A DNA stretch of 64,000 bases, taken from Rothia mucilaginosa. Its GTDB lineage: Bacteria > Actinomycetota > Actinomycetes > Actinomycetales > Micrococcaceae. The notes under the pieces are model-generated. The model did no database searches, was not told where the DNA came from, and saw nothing but the letters and a program-made list of their open reading frames with translations. The translations under genes were made by a program, and so were the position numbers. Of the stretch, positions 26,458 to 34,242 are shown piece after piece. Within the stretch, counting starts at the first letter, position 1. Each line of letters starts with the position of its first letter. The stretch is from assembly GCF_019334805.1 (NCBI RefSeq), contig NZ_CP079822.1, forward strand, positions 310,001 through 374,000, given 5' to 3'.

Positions 26458-28707
26458 CTAGCCGCGCATAGCGTCGGCGGGGCTCTTGCGGGATGCCACC
26501 CACGCCGGGTATGCCGAAGACACCAGACCGGTAAGGGCGCCAACGCCCACGCCGAGCACCACGAATCCGGGTGAGAGAACCGCCTGCCAGCCTTGCACGA
26601 GCGAAAGAATGATGGTCGCAATCATGCCGGAGCAGGCGCCGATGGAGCCGCCGAGCACGCCGAGCATGACGCCCTCCATGAGGAAGATGCGGGCAATCAG
26701 CCATTTACTCGATCCGATGGCGCGGCGCAGCGCAATCTCTGCGGTGCGCGATTGCACGGACAGATACATGGCGGTTGCCGCCGAGAGGGAGGCGAGCACC
26801 AGCAGAATACCGGAGAGCACACCCACGTACAGGCCCAGATCCGAGGCGATAGACGCGCGTAGGCTCTGCAGGTCGGAGGGGGTTTCCACGTTGATCTGGC
26901 TGGGTTCAGCGGGCTTGAGGGTCAGCGGAATTGCCTTGGCGACCGCTTTGCCGTAGCCCCGTTCGGTTTCGGCAATGTATGTGACCTGGCCGCGTCCGGT
27001 GCGCTGAAGTGTGCCCGGCGAGACAATGACCGTGTTCCTAAATTCGTAGCCGCTATTGCCGGGGTCGAAGAGGCCAATGACCGGCATCAGCTGACCTTCC
27101 ACCCAGATGCTCACACCGGGTGCCACCTGCGGCAACCCACCGAGCTTAATGCCGTAGTCGACGGCGGGTAGCTCGCCGGGCCTGGGCTCGGTTGTGGCGT
27201 TATCTGCAGCCTTATCTTCGGGAATAATGCCGAGGGCGCGGGCAGCGGAGACCGACACAATAGCGCCGGAGAGCTGCTCGGAGCGTTCACGGTCGGCAAC
27301 GTTCTGCTGGGTGAGGGTCGCGTTCATCTGTTCGAGCGCACGCAGGGTTTCGGGGTTCATGCGGGCACCGATTTGCTCGAGCCTGGTCTTCGAGGTGGAA
27401 GTGAGTCCAATCGCCGTTTTGGGTTCGTCCTCGTAGGGGCTGAACCGGGTGATTCGCACGTCGGCGGGTGCCACACTGCTGACGAATCCGGTGTTCTTCA
27501 CGTAGTCCAGCGCGCTAATACGGTCGGCTACATTCTGCGCGGATTCGCCCTGCCGGTAGGTTCCGAGCATGTTCTGGTCATTGTCCCTGTCGCTGATGTA
27601 GAGCGTGGACTGTTCGGATCCGAGCAGGCGCTGGTTCACCTGGTAGCTGGCGGATTCGCTCATGCCGGAGGCGCTGATGAGTCCGCCCACGCCCAGTGCG
27701 AAGGACAGGCCCAGCAGCAGGGTGCGTAGCGGTCGGGAGGTGAGCGCAGAGATCGCCTCGATGCTGTCGTCGGTGAGGAAGCTTCCGCGGCGATGCGTAG
27801 CGGGCTTCTCCCCCGGTGCAAGGCTCGCGGAGGCGTCTACCGGGGCACCTACCGTAGCTTCTGCAGGGGTATCCGTTGCAGCCGACACAGCCTCGGCAAC
27901 CGGCACCTCAGCAACCGGCACCGTAGCCGAATCGGTGCGGCTCTGCTCGTGCAGCCGCCCATCCTCAATGCGGATCACGCGGCGGGCGGCGGCGGCAACC
28001 TCCGGGTCGTGGGTAATCACCAGCACGGTACAGCCGGTCGCGTTAATGCGCTGAAGAATCTCAATGACCTTGGCGCTATTGTGGCTGTCCAGGTTGCCGG
28101 TGGGCTCGTCGGCAAGAATCAGCGGCGGGCGCGTGGCGAGGGCACGAGCAATGGCGCAGCGCTGCTTCTCGCCGCCGGAGAGGTAGCGGGTGCGGATGCT
28201 GGCGCGGTCGCTCAACCCCAGAAATTCTAGGGTTTCTTCGGTGCGTTGCAGGCGCTCGCCGTAGGGTACGCCCTGCACGCGCAGGCCCATGGAGGCATTG
28301 GTTGTGCTGGTTTCATCCAGCAGCATGTTTGAGGACTGGAAGATGAAGCCGAGGTGGTCTCGGCGCATTTCGTCGCGTTCTCTGTCGCTGAGTCCTTCCG
28401 TGTTTTTGCCGAAGAGGCTGTAGGTTCCGCTGGTGGGAGTGTCGAGCAGGCCAATGGCGTTGAGCAGGGTGGATTTACCGGAGCCCGACGGACCAATAAT
28501 GGCGAGGAATTCGCCGCGTTCGACCACCAGGTCGAGGTGGTCGAGGACTGCTCGTTCGCTCCCCTCGAAAACACGGGTAATGCCGTGCATTTCGATAGCG
28601 GGCGCGGTACCGAGCCCGGCAGCAGGTGTAGCGGCGGACGCTACGTTGGGCGCAATTGTAGGCGCACGTCCTGGGCTTGTGTCTGGGGTTATCTTACGGC
28701 GGCTCAT
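26458..28707 (-). CDS. MacB-type ABC transporter, fused ATPase and FtsX-like permease
   Basis: A 749-aa single-chain ABC protein. The ATPase covers about residues 35-260: Walker [18 protein letters not shown] signature and [10 protein letters not shown]. An alanine/valine/proline linker leads to one membrane segment near 345, a periplasmic MacB_PCD-like domain, and three FtsX membrane segments at the C-terminus (about 620-745). MacB proteins use mechanotransmission to move substrates from the periplasm or outer leaflet. Its ATG overlaps the adaptor stop by four bases (ATGA), so the two are one translational unit. The substrate (peptide, lipid or antibiotic) cannot be told from sequence. The C-terminal MacB signature ends [11 protein letters not shown]. 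Confidence 0.88.
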   Translation of the reverse strand: MSRRKITPDTSPGRAPTIAPNVASAATPAAGLGTAPAIEMHGITRVFEGSERAVLDHLDLVVERGEFLAIIGPSGSGKSTLLNAIGLLDTPTSGTYSLFGKNTEGLSDRERDEMRRDHLGFIFQSSNMLLDETSTTNASMGLRVQGVPYGERLQRTEETLEFLGLSDRASIRTRYLSGGEKQRCAIARALATRPPLILADEPTGNLDSHNSAKVIEILQRINATGCTVLVITHDPEVAAAARRVIRIEDGRLHEQSRTDSATVPVAEVPVAEAVSAATDTPAEATVGAPVDASASLAPGEKPATHRRGSFLTDDSIEAISALTSRPLRTLLLGLSFALGVGGLISASGMSESASYQVNQRLLGSEQSTLYISDRDNDQNMLGTYRQGESAQNVADRISALDYVKNTGFVSSVAPADVRITRFSPYEDEPKTAIGLTSTSKTRLEQIGARMNPETLRALEQMNATLTQQNVADRERSEQLSGAIVSVSAARALGIIPEDKAADNATTEPRPGELPAVDYGIKLGGLPQVAPGVSIWVEGQLMPVIGLFDPGNSGYEFRNTVIVSPGTLQRTGRGQVTYIAETERGYGKAVAKAIPLTLKPAEPSQINVETPSDLQSLRASIASDLGLYVGVLSGILLVLASLSAATAMYLSVQSRTAEIALRRAIGSSKWLIARIFLMEGVMLGVLGGSIGACSGMIATIILSLVQGWQAVLSPGFVVLGVGVGALTGLVSSAYPAWVASRKSPADAMRG

Positions 28708-29831
28708 GAGACAAGCACCTTCTGTCCCGCGCTGAGGTTTGCGTTGATTGCGGCGTATCCGCCGGCGGTGCGCAGAACCTCAACGTTAACTCGTTCGGTG
28801 GCGGGCGCATCCTTGCTGGTCGAGGTGGAGCTTCCGCCCTTTTCAACGAGCACGTAGGTGCCCTGGGAGTCCTGGCGTACCGCGGTAGTCGGCACGGCGA
28901 GGGTGGTTGAGGTGTTGCCCTTACTGGTGATGGATGCGCTCTGCCCCGGAGTGAGCTTGCTCGGGTCGTCGGCGCTGAATCGCACGCTCTTTGCCGCACC
29001 CTTGGAGGGGTCGTTCTGCAGCTCACCAATGCTGGTGATGGTGCCCTCCACACTGCCGGTGGAAGTGCGCAGGCTAACGCGGTCGCCGGCCTTGAGCTTA
29101 TTGGCAACGGAGAGCTCAACGCTGGATTCCACGTAGGGTTCGCTAGTTTCTACACTCGCGATGGGGTTGCCGTCGCTGATGAGCTGACCGACCGCGGCAA
29201 CGGCGGTGACGGTGTGGCTGCCGCCGGGCAGAATCGCGTAGTTGCTGCGGGCAATGCTGGTGACCCCCTCGCTGGGCACGCCGGTCAGGTGCGCGCGGTG
29301 CAGGCGCGTGACGGCGTCGAGGGTGTCTTCGGTGACGGTGCCGCTTTGAGCGGTGGCATACCCGGCGGAGTTCAGTGCCTTCTGGAAGGCGAGCACGTCG
29401 TCGCCGTTATCGCCCAGGTTCAGGTCGCGGTATAGCGGTAGCGGCCCGTCCAGCACGAAGACGGGGTCGGCACCGATAATGCCGATGAAGTCACCAGCTT
29501 TGAGTACGTTACCGGGCTTCTGGTTCTGGTAGACGAGCACCGGCTCACCGTTGGTGCGTGCGCTAATCGGGGCGGTCTCTCCAGCCTTGGTGGTTCCTGC
29601 AATGGCGAGTCCCTCGCTGACGGTGCGTTCTTCGACCTTCGCCCAGACCGGGATCACGGTTTTCGCTTGCACGGTCGGGTCGGGGCCTGTTGCGGCGTAG
29701 CGGGTGCCAAGGTAGAAGGACAGCATGAGCGAGCCGATGGCGAGGATTGCCAGCAGCAGGAGCACGCGGGGTCGGGCGATGCGCTCGCTAAAGCGGTGAC
29801 CGCTGTTTTGGTTCTGTGAGTGAGTGGTCAT
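28704..29831 (-). CDS. Membrane-fusion (HlyD-like) adaptor with peptidoglycan-binding-like domain
   Basis: A 375-aa protein with one N-terminal membrane anchor (PRVLLLLAILAIGSLMLSF, residues 23-41) and an extracytoplasmic body. It contains beta-barrel/lipoyl-like parts (AISARTNGEPVLVYQNQKPGNVLKAGD) and an inserted PG_binding_1-like helical module (NGDDVLAFQKALNSAGY to LDAVTRLHRAHL, about 130-170). The C-terminal membrane-proximal domain ends [11 protein letters not shown]. Such adaptors pair with MacB-like ABC proteins in Gram-positives; the peptidoglycan module would fix it in the wall. It is the middle gene of a three-gene cassette. Confidence 0.82.
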   Translation of the reverse strand: MTTHSQNQNSGHRFSERIARPRVLLLLAILAIGSLMLSFYLGTRYAATGPDPTVQAKTVIPVWAKVEERTVSEGLAIAGTTKAGETAPISARTNGEPVLVYQNQKPGNVLKAGDFIGIIGADPVFVLDGPLPLYRDLNLGDNGDDVLAFQKALNSAGYATAQSGTVTEDTLDAVTRLHRAHLTGVPSEGVTSIARSNYAILPGGSHTVTAVAAVGQLISDGNPIASVETSEPYVESSVELSVANKLKAGDRVSLRTSTGSVEGTITSIGELQNDPSKGAAKSVRFSADDPSKLTPGQSASITSKGNTSTTLAVPTTAVRQDSQGTYVLVEKGGSSTSTSKDAPATERVNVEVLRTAGGYAAINANLSAGQKVLVS

Positions 29832-29894
29832 GGCGGTGTCTTTCTGAGCTGTTTTTGCGCTGTCTTTTGTGGTGCTGTCTTTCAGCGTCCCGGT

Positions 29895-30848
29895 TTACTG
29901 GTGCTCCATAACGTACTGCTTGAACTTCTCGTCACGCTCACGTTCTGCCTTGCGGTCCTGCTCAAGCTGTGACTGGTACTTGCGGATGAGCGGCATCTGG
30001 TACTGAGCTTCCAGGTCGTAGAGCTGCTTGCTCATGCCGACCTGCTGGTTACATTCGGCCTGGATGGTGGCGATGCGAATCTCTTCTTCGGAGGCGGGCT
30101 CGTTGAATCCGTTGTTCTTGCTCAGCTGCTCAGCCAGCGGGGTTTCCTCGGCGACGGAGCCTGCCGAGCGAGGGGTGAGGCCGCGGTCTGAGACGCACTG
30201 CTTCCACTTCTCTTCGAGCTCGCGGTGCAGTTTGCTACCGTAAACGGCGTTACCCGCCTCAGTAGAGATACGACTGGATGTGGACTGCCCTTCATTCTCG
30301 GGCCTCTTGCCTTCGGGCACCGCGGCCTCCAGGGTCTCGCGGGCCTTGGGGTAGCATTCGGTGCGAAGCTTGTCCTCGGGGCTCATGCTCTCCCCCGAGT
30401 TATAGGAGATGGGGGCGGCTGCGTTGTTGGGGTCTCGCTTCTGAAAACCGTACTTCTGGGCGTACTCGACGTTCCAGGGACCGTACTTTCGTCCCAAATC
30501 ACCGCGGGGTGCGCTTTCAGAATAGGGAGCCTGGATGGTGTAGTTCTGCCCGTGTTCGGCAAAGCACTGCTTCATGGCAATCTGAAAGGCCGTGTATTCG
30601 TAGTTGGTGCGCTCGTAGTAGAGGTAATCGTCCAGGGGCATCTTCACGATGTCCTGTTCCGCGTCGAAGATGGCGTGGACGCTTTCGTCGCGTTCCAGCG
30701 GCGGGTTGAAGAGCGAGCAGGCGCTCAGGGGCATGATGCCGATACAGAACAGGGCACCCGTGGCGAGCAGGCGGCGGCGCGTGCCGGTGCGAGGGGTAGT
30801 TCCGGTGCGAGGAGCGGATGCAGTGGAGCTACGGTTGAGGGACTTCAT
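29895..30848 (-). CDS. Predicted lipoprotein of the MacB cassette, function unknown
   Basis: A 317-aa exported lipoprotein. A basic N-region (TGTTPRTGTRRRLL) is followed by a hydrophobic stretch and a lipobox LSAC with the lipid-bearing Cys at about residue 44. The mature part is hydrophilic with four cysteines in two spaced pairs (MKQCFAEHG, RTECYPKA, KQCVSDRG, AECNQQV), which suggests two disulfides. The C-terminus is a charged helix (LEQDRKAERERDEKFKQY). I do not recognise the family. Its place 63 bases upstream of the adaptor, in the same direction, suggests it is the substrate-contact or wall component of the exporter. Confidence 0.75.
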   Translation of the reverse strand: MKSLNRSSTASAPRTGTTPRTGTRRRLLATGALFCIGIMPLSACSLFNPPLERDESVHAIFDAEQDIVKMPLDDYLYYERTNYEYTAFQIAMKQCFAEHGQNYTIQAPYSESAPRGDLGRKYGPWNVEYAQKYGFQKRDPNNAAAPISYNSGESMSPEDKLRTECYPKARETLEAAVPEGKRPENEGQSTSSRISTEAGNAVYGSKLHRELEEKWKQCVSDRGLTPRSAGSVAEETPLAEQLSKNNGFNEPASEEEIRIATIQAECNQQVGMSKQLYDLEAQYQMPLIRKYQSQLEQDRKAERERDEKFKQYVMEHQ

Positions 30849-30976
30849 CGTTGAACACCTTTCATAAGAGTGAGTTGCTCACCACATTACACTTTTTGCT
30901 CCTTGCCGCGCTCGAATTTCGGGGGGGGTGTGCACCAAAAATTTTTGCGCGCCCACTCATCTGCCGAGAGCTGCAG

Positions 30977-31022
30977 CCTCTGCGGGAATATCCTCTGTAG
31001 GAATAGTCCTCTGGGGGCATAG
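30977..31022. repeat. 15-16-bp tandem repeat, three copies, between the lipoprotein gene and cydB
   Basis: CCTCTGCGGGAATAT, CCTCTGTAGGAATAGT and CCTCTGGGGGCATAG are in register in the gap, directly before the cydB terminator. Confidence 0.85.
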
Positions 31023-31026
31023 AAAA

Positions 31027-31062
31027 ATCCCCCGAACTTCTCAGAAGAGAAATTCGGGGGAT
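31027..31062 (-). terminator. Terminator of the cydAB operon
   Basis: Outer stem ATCCCCCGAA / TTCGGGGGAT with an inner CTTCT/AGAAG hairpin. On the minus strand it is followed by TTTTT (31022-31026). It separates cydAB from the exporter cassette and cydDC. Confidence 0.85.
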
Positions 31063-31080
31063 CCTTCAATCAGCTACATG

Positions 31081-32151
31081 CTACTTGGTCGGCAGTTCAG
31101 CCAGTTCGGTAGCGTCGTGAGCCTCGGGGATGTGATCCACGTGCAGACGCTTACGGAAGACCCAGTAGGTCCATGCCTGGTAGACGAACACGACCGGCAG
31201 ACCAAGGCAGGTCACGAAGGTCATAACGCCCAGGGTGTACTCGGAGCTGGATGCGTTCGCAATGGTAAGCGAGTATGCCGGGTCCAGGGTGGAGGGCAGA
31301 ACGTTCGGGTACATTGCGGTGAAGATTGCCAGAGCGCCGAATGCGAGGAACACGGACAGACCAGCGAAAGCGCGACCCTCACGGCCACCCTTTGCGGAGA
31401 TCCAAGCAATCAGAACAGCAACCACAGCCAGGATGGTGCACAGCCAGGAGATGCCGTTACCGGTGGTGAAGTCCAGAGTCAGAACCCATGCAACAATCGG
31501 CAGCAGCAGGACGGGAGACCAGCGTACCAGGGTGTTGCGGGCACGGTGGCGGATGTCACCGTCGGTCTTCAGAGCGATGAAGGCAAGACCCTGAACCAGG
31601 GAGAAGCCAACGAAGCCCAGACCGCCGAGCAGAACCGGCAGGGAGATCCATGCGAAGGCGCCGCCGACGCGGTCGCCGTTCTCGTTGATGGGCAGACCCA
31701 TGGAGGTCAGACCGAGCAGAGCGCCGACGAGCAACGCGATGAAGAAGGAAGAAACAGACAGAGCGATGTTCCAGTTACGGATCCACTTCTCATCGTTCTT
31801 CTTGCCGCGGTATTCAATGGCGACCACGCGCAGAATCAGGAAGACCAGCGCGAGGGTCAGGGGGATGTACAGAGCCGAGAAGAGGGCTGCGTACCAGATG
31901 GGGAATGCAGCAAACAGAGCTGCACCACCGGTCACAAGCCACACCTCGTTACCGTCCCAGACGGGGCCGATGATGTTCAGCAGCAGACGACGTTCCTTCT
32001 CGTTCTTGGTGAACTTGGAACCCATCAGCATACCGACACCCAGATCGAAACCGTCGAGAATCATGTACATGATGAGGAAGACGCCAATGGCGACGAACCA
32101 GAGGGTGGGCAGGCCAGGCTGACCGGCAAAGATATTGAAATCAAAGTTCAT
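31081..32151 (-). CDS. cydB: Cytochrome bd ubiquinol/menaquinol oxidase subunit II
   Basis: A 356-aa membrane protein with eight to nine hydrophobic segments. The family segments DGFDLGVGML and GPVWDGNEVWLVTGGAALFAAFP are near the N-terminus (residues 33-90). CydB supports the heme-bearing CydA in the quinol oxidase that reduces O2 to water at high affinity without pumping protons. It follows cydA by 21 bases and shares its transcript. A short hydrophilic tail (RLHVDHIPEAHDATELAELP) ends it. Confidence 0.95.
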   Translation of the reverse strand: MNFDFNIFAGQPGLPTLWFVAIGVFLIMYMILDGFDLGVGMLMGSKFTKNEKERRLLLNIIGPVWDGNEVWLVTGGAALFAAFPIWYAALFSALYIPLTLALVFLILRVVAIEYRGKKNDEKWIRNWNIALSVSSFFIALLVGALLGLTSMGLPINENGDRVGGAFAWISLPVLLGGLGFVGFSLVQGLAFIALKTDGDIRHRARNTLVRWSPVLLLPIVAWVLTLDFTTGNGISWLCTILAVVAVLIAWISAKGGREGRAFAGLSVFLAFGALAIFTAMYPNVLPSTLDPAYSLTIANASSSEYTLGVMTFVTCLGLPVVFVYQAWTYWVFRKRLHVDHIPEAHDATELAELPTK

Positions 32152-32172
32152 GGTGAATCAATCCTTACCCGC

Positions 32173-33744
32173 CTAGTAGGCGAACTCCAGCACATCGCGC
32201 TTGGACTTGTCGTTGGACTCGTCCTCGTGGTGCGACTGAACCAGCTCGGGCATTGCTGCCACCACACCGGCCTTGACGTACTTGATGAGCAGGTAAACCT
32301 CAACCACCATCAGCACGCCGTAGAGCAGACCCAGGGTGAGCAGGGAGAAGAGGATTTCTTCACCGGAAACACCCGGGGAGATAGCTGCTGCAGTGAACAG
32401 GTGAATCGAGGGGTCACCCTGAAGGTTCGGAGCCACAACGAAGGGCTGGCGGCCCATTTCGGTGAAGATCCAGCCGAGGGAGATAGCGAAGAAGGGAGCC
32501 AGGATGGACCAGACTGCAACGTTCTTGAGCAACTTGGACTCGGGGACGGTGCCCACGCCCTTCTTACGGGTTACCCACAGCGCGTAGAGATAGAAGGGCA
32601 GTACGACTGCACCCAGGCCAATCATGCCGCGGAAGCCCCAGTAGGAGACCTCGAGGGAGGGCAGGTAGTCAATCTTCTGACCTGCACGCTCACCGTAGAG
32701 CGGGTTGTTGGGCAGGTTGGTGCCGAACTTAGCTTCGTACTCGGGCAGCAGGGTCTGAATACCCTTCACCGGGGTGTCAAAGTTGTCGTATGCCAGGAAG
32801 GACAGCACGCCGGGGACCTCGATGACGGTGTGGATCTTATCGCAGCTCTGAGCGCCGAGCTCGCCGACGGTCAGAACGGAGAAGGCGGTGCCATCGTGGC
32901 ACGCGGCTTCTGCAGCAGCCATCTTCATGGGCTGCTCGTGGATCATCATCTGTGCCTGCAGGTGACCGGATGCGCCGATACCTGCGAAGGCGAGGAGACC
33001 CACAACAGCGCCCAGGCGCAGGGACTTGAACCAGACCTGGTAGTCAGTCTTGTCACGTGCGCCCTTGTCGGACTCACCAACAACAACCTTGCCGTCAACG
33101 ACCTTGTCGATACCATCCTTGCGGCGACGCCACAGCTTGTACCATGCGATACCAACCAGGAAGCCACCTGCAACCTGAATTGCGGAGGTGATGACGTGAG
33201 AGAAGGTCACCCATGCGAGGGGGTTCATCAGCACTGCGCCAATGTCGGTCATGCGGGGACGACCGTCAATCATTTCTGCGCCAACGGGGTGCTGCATCCA
33301 GGAGTTTGCAACCAGAATGAAAAATGCAGAAATCCAGGAGCCGAGAACAGCCATGAACAGGCAGAAGGCGTGGACTGCAGGCTTGAGGCGGTCCCAGCCG
33401 AAGATCCACAGGCCGAGGAAGGTCGACTCAACGAAGAAGGCGAAGAGGCCTTCCATTGCCAGCGGAGCGCCGAAGACGTCGCCGACGAAGCGGGAGTATT
33501 CACTCCACGCCATGCCGAACTGGAATTCCTGAACCAGACCGGTGGCCACACCCATAGCGAAGTTAATGAGGTACAGCTTGCCCCAGAACTTCGTCATGCG
33601 CTTGTATTCGTCCTTCTTGGTACGAACGTAGCGAATGTACAGGTAGGTCACCACAAGGCCCAGACCCAGAGTCAGCGGAACCATGAAGAAGTGGTAGACG
33701 GTGGTAATACCGAACTGCCACCTACCAAAATCAAGGGGATCCAT
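32173..33744 (-). CDS. cydA: Cytochrome bd oxidase subunit I
   Basis: A 523-aa heme-bearing subunit. H18 in TTVYHFFMVPLTLG is the heme b595 ligand by family rule, the heme b558 His lies in AWVTFSHVITS and the Met in FTEMGRQPF. The quinol-binding Q-loop (about 245-340) has two cysteines exactly 19 residues apart (AACHDG, QSCDK), as in the disulfide I recall for mycobacterial bd. The ATG has AAGGACC upstream. The promoter must lie in the 490-bp gap to parE, which carries inverted repeats (see those entries). Regulation by oxygen/redox is likely, but no known Rex or FNR box is clear. Confidence 0.95.
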   Translation of the reverse strand: MDPLDFGRWQFGITTVYHFFMVPLTLGLGLVVTYLYIRYVRTKKDEYKRMTKFWGKLYLINFAMGVATGLVQEFQFGMAWSEYSRFVGDVFGAPLAMEGLFAFFVESTFLGLWIFGWDRLKPAVHAFCLFMAVLGSWISAFFILVANSWMQHPVGAEMIDGRPRMTDIGAVLMNPLAWVTFSHVITSAIQVAGGFLVGIAWYKLWRRRKDGIDKVVDGKVVVGESDKGARDKTDYQVWFKSLRLGAVVGLLAFAGIGASGHLQAQMMIHEQPMKMAAAEAACHDGTAFSVLTVGELGAQSCDKIHTVIEVPGVLSFLAYDNFDTPVKGIQTLLPEYEAKFGTNLPNNPLYGERAGQKIDYLPSLEVSYWGFRGMIGLGAVVLPFYLYALWVTRKKGVGTVPESKLLKNVAVWSILAPFFAISLGWIFTEMGRQPFVVAPNLQGDPSIHLFTAAAISPGVSGEEILFSLLTLGLLYGVLMVVEVYLLIKYVKAGVVAAMPELVQSHHEDESNDKSKRDVLEFAY

Positions 33745-33833
33745 TGATAGGTCCTTACTATGTGTGTACTTAATGTGTGCTTGTGCCAGATTTCGGGTAG
33801 TCCCCCGCCAATGGGGGGCGTACGAGAGTTACT

Positions 33834-33844
33834 GACACAGTGTC
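33834..33844. promoter_or_regulatory. Palindrome GACACAGTGTC upstream of cydA
   Basis: GACAC-A-GTGTC is nested in a wider GAGAG / CTCTC pairing (33824-33848), about 90 bases before the cydA start. Possible operator; no known regulator consensus was recognised. Confidence 0.3.
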
Positions 33845-34029
33845 TCTCATGCTTCTAAGGTACAGGGTTTTCCTGAGGAGCTGTGAGTATGCTGTGCATA
33901 GTATGGACGTTTATTGTTTGACGTTTCGCTAAAGGTACCTTGGACGTTATCCCTCAGCATGCGGGTGGATTGAGGGACGAAACACGATGGTGCCTTGCGG
34001 GGTTGGGAGGTACTTTCGGAACCAGGGTG

Positions 34030-34064
34030 AAACTTTGCGGTTTTATATTATTTCTGCAAAGTTT
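34030..34064. promoter_or_regulatory. 9-bp inverted repeat around an AT-rich core upstream of cydA
   Basis: AAACTTTGC (34030-34038) and GCAAAGTTT (34056-34064) flank a 17-base core with TATATTA. On the minus strand the core includes TAATAT and TATAAA, which could be a -10 element. It is either a cyd operator or a weak parE terminator. Confidence 0.35.
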
Positions 34065-34218
34065 TGGTGACAGATTCCTGAATTATGACAGGTGGTTCAA
34101 GCAGTACTCAAAGCTTAAATTTGCCTAAATCATACCAATTTTACTGAAACTTCCAAGAAATAGTGTGACTATTATCATGGAAAAATCATTAAATGTGACA
34201 CGCCAGTCACCACTACCC

Positions 34219-34242
34219 CGCAAGGTACACCGCAAGCTACAT
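34219..34242. repeat. 12-bp tandem duplication over the parE stop codon
   Basis: CGCAAGGTACAC is followed by CGCAAGCTACAT. On the minus strand these are ATGTAGCTTGCG (Met-stop) and GTGTACCTTGCG. Confidence 0.75.

Larger units (their letters stand above)
33745..34218. other. Gene-free AT-rich region upstream of cydA
   Basis: About 470 bases with no convincing ORF. It has the cydA ribosome site, an 11-bp palindrome, a 9-bp inverted repeat around an AT-rich core and, near parE, A/T-rich runs. It is the lowest-GC stretch between 900 and 45000, as expected for a regulated promoter region. Confidence 0.6.

Noticed and set aside
30887-31069. 60-codon minus-strand frame between the lipoprotein gene and cydB
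   Set aside because: It lies over the cydAB terminator and a tandem repeat, without ribosome site.
30928-33747. 939-codon open frame opposite to cydB and cydA
   Set aside because: It is the antisense of two certain genes; composition is that of a shadow frame and it ends at the cydA start.
34190-34210. Crp/GlxR site (TGTGA...TCAC) near the parE end
   Set aside because: The half-sites are eight bases apart instead of six and it lies at a gene end.
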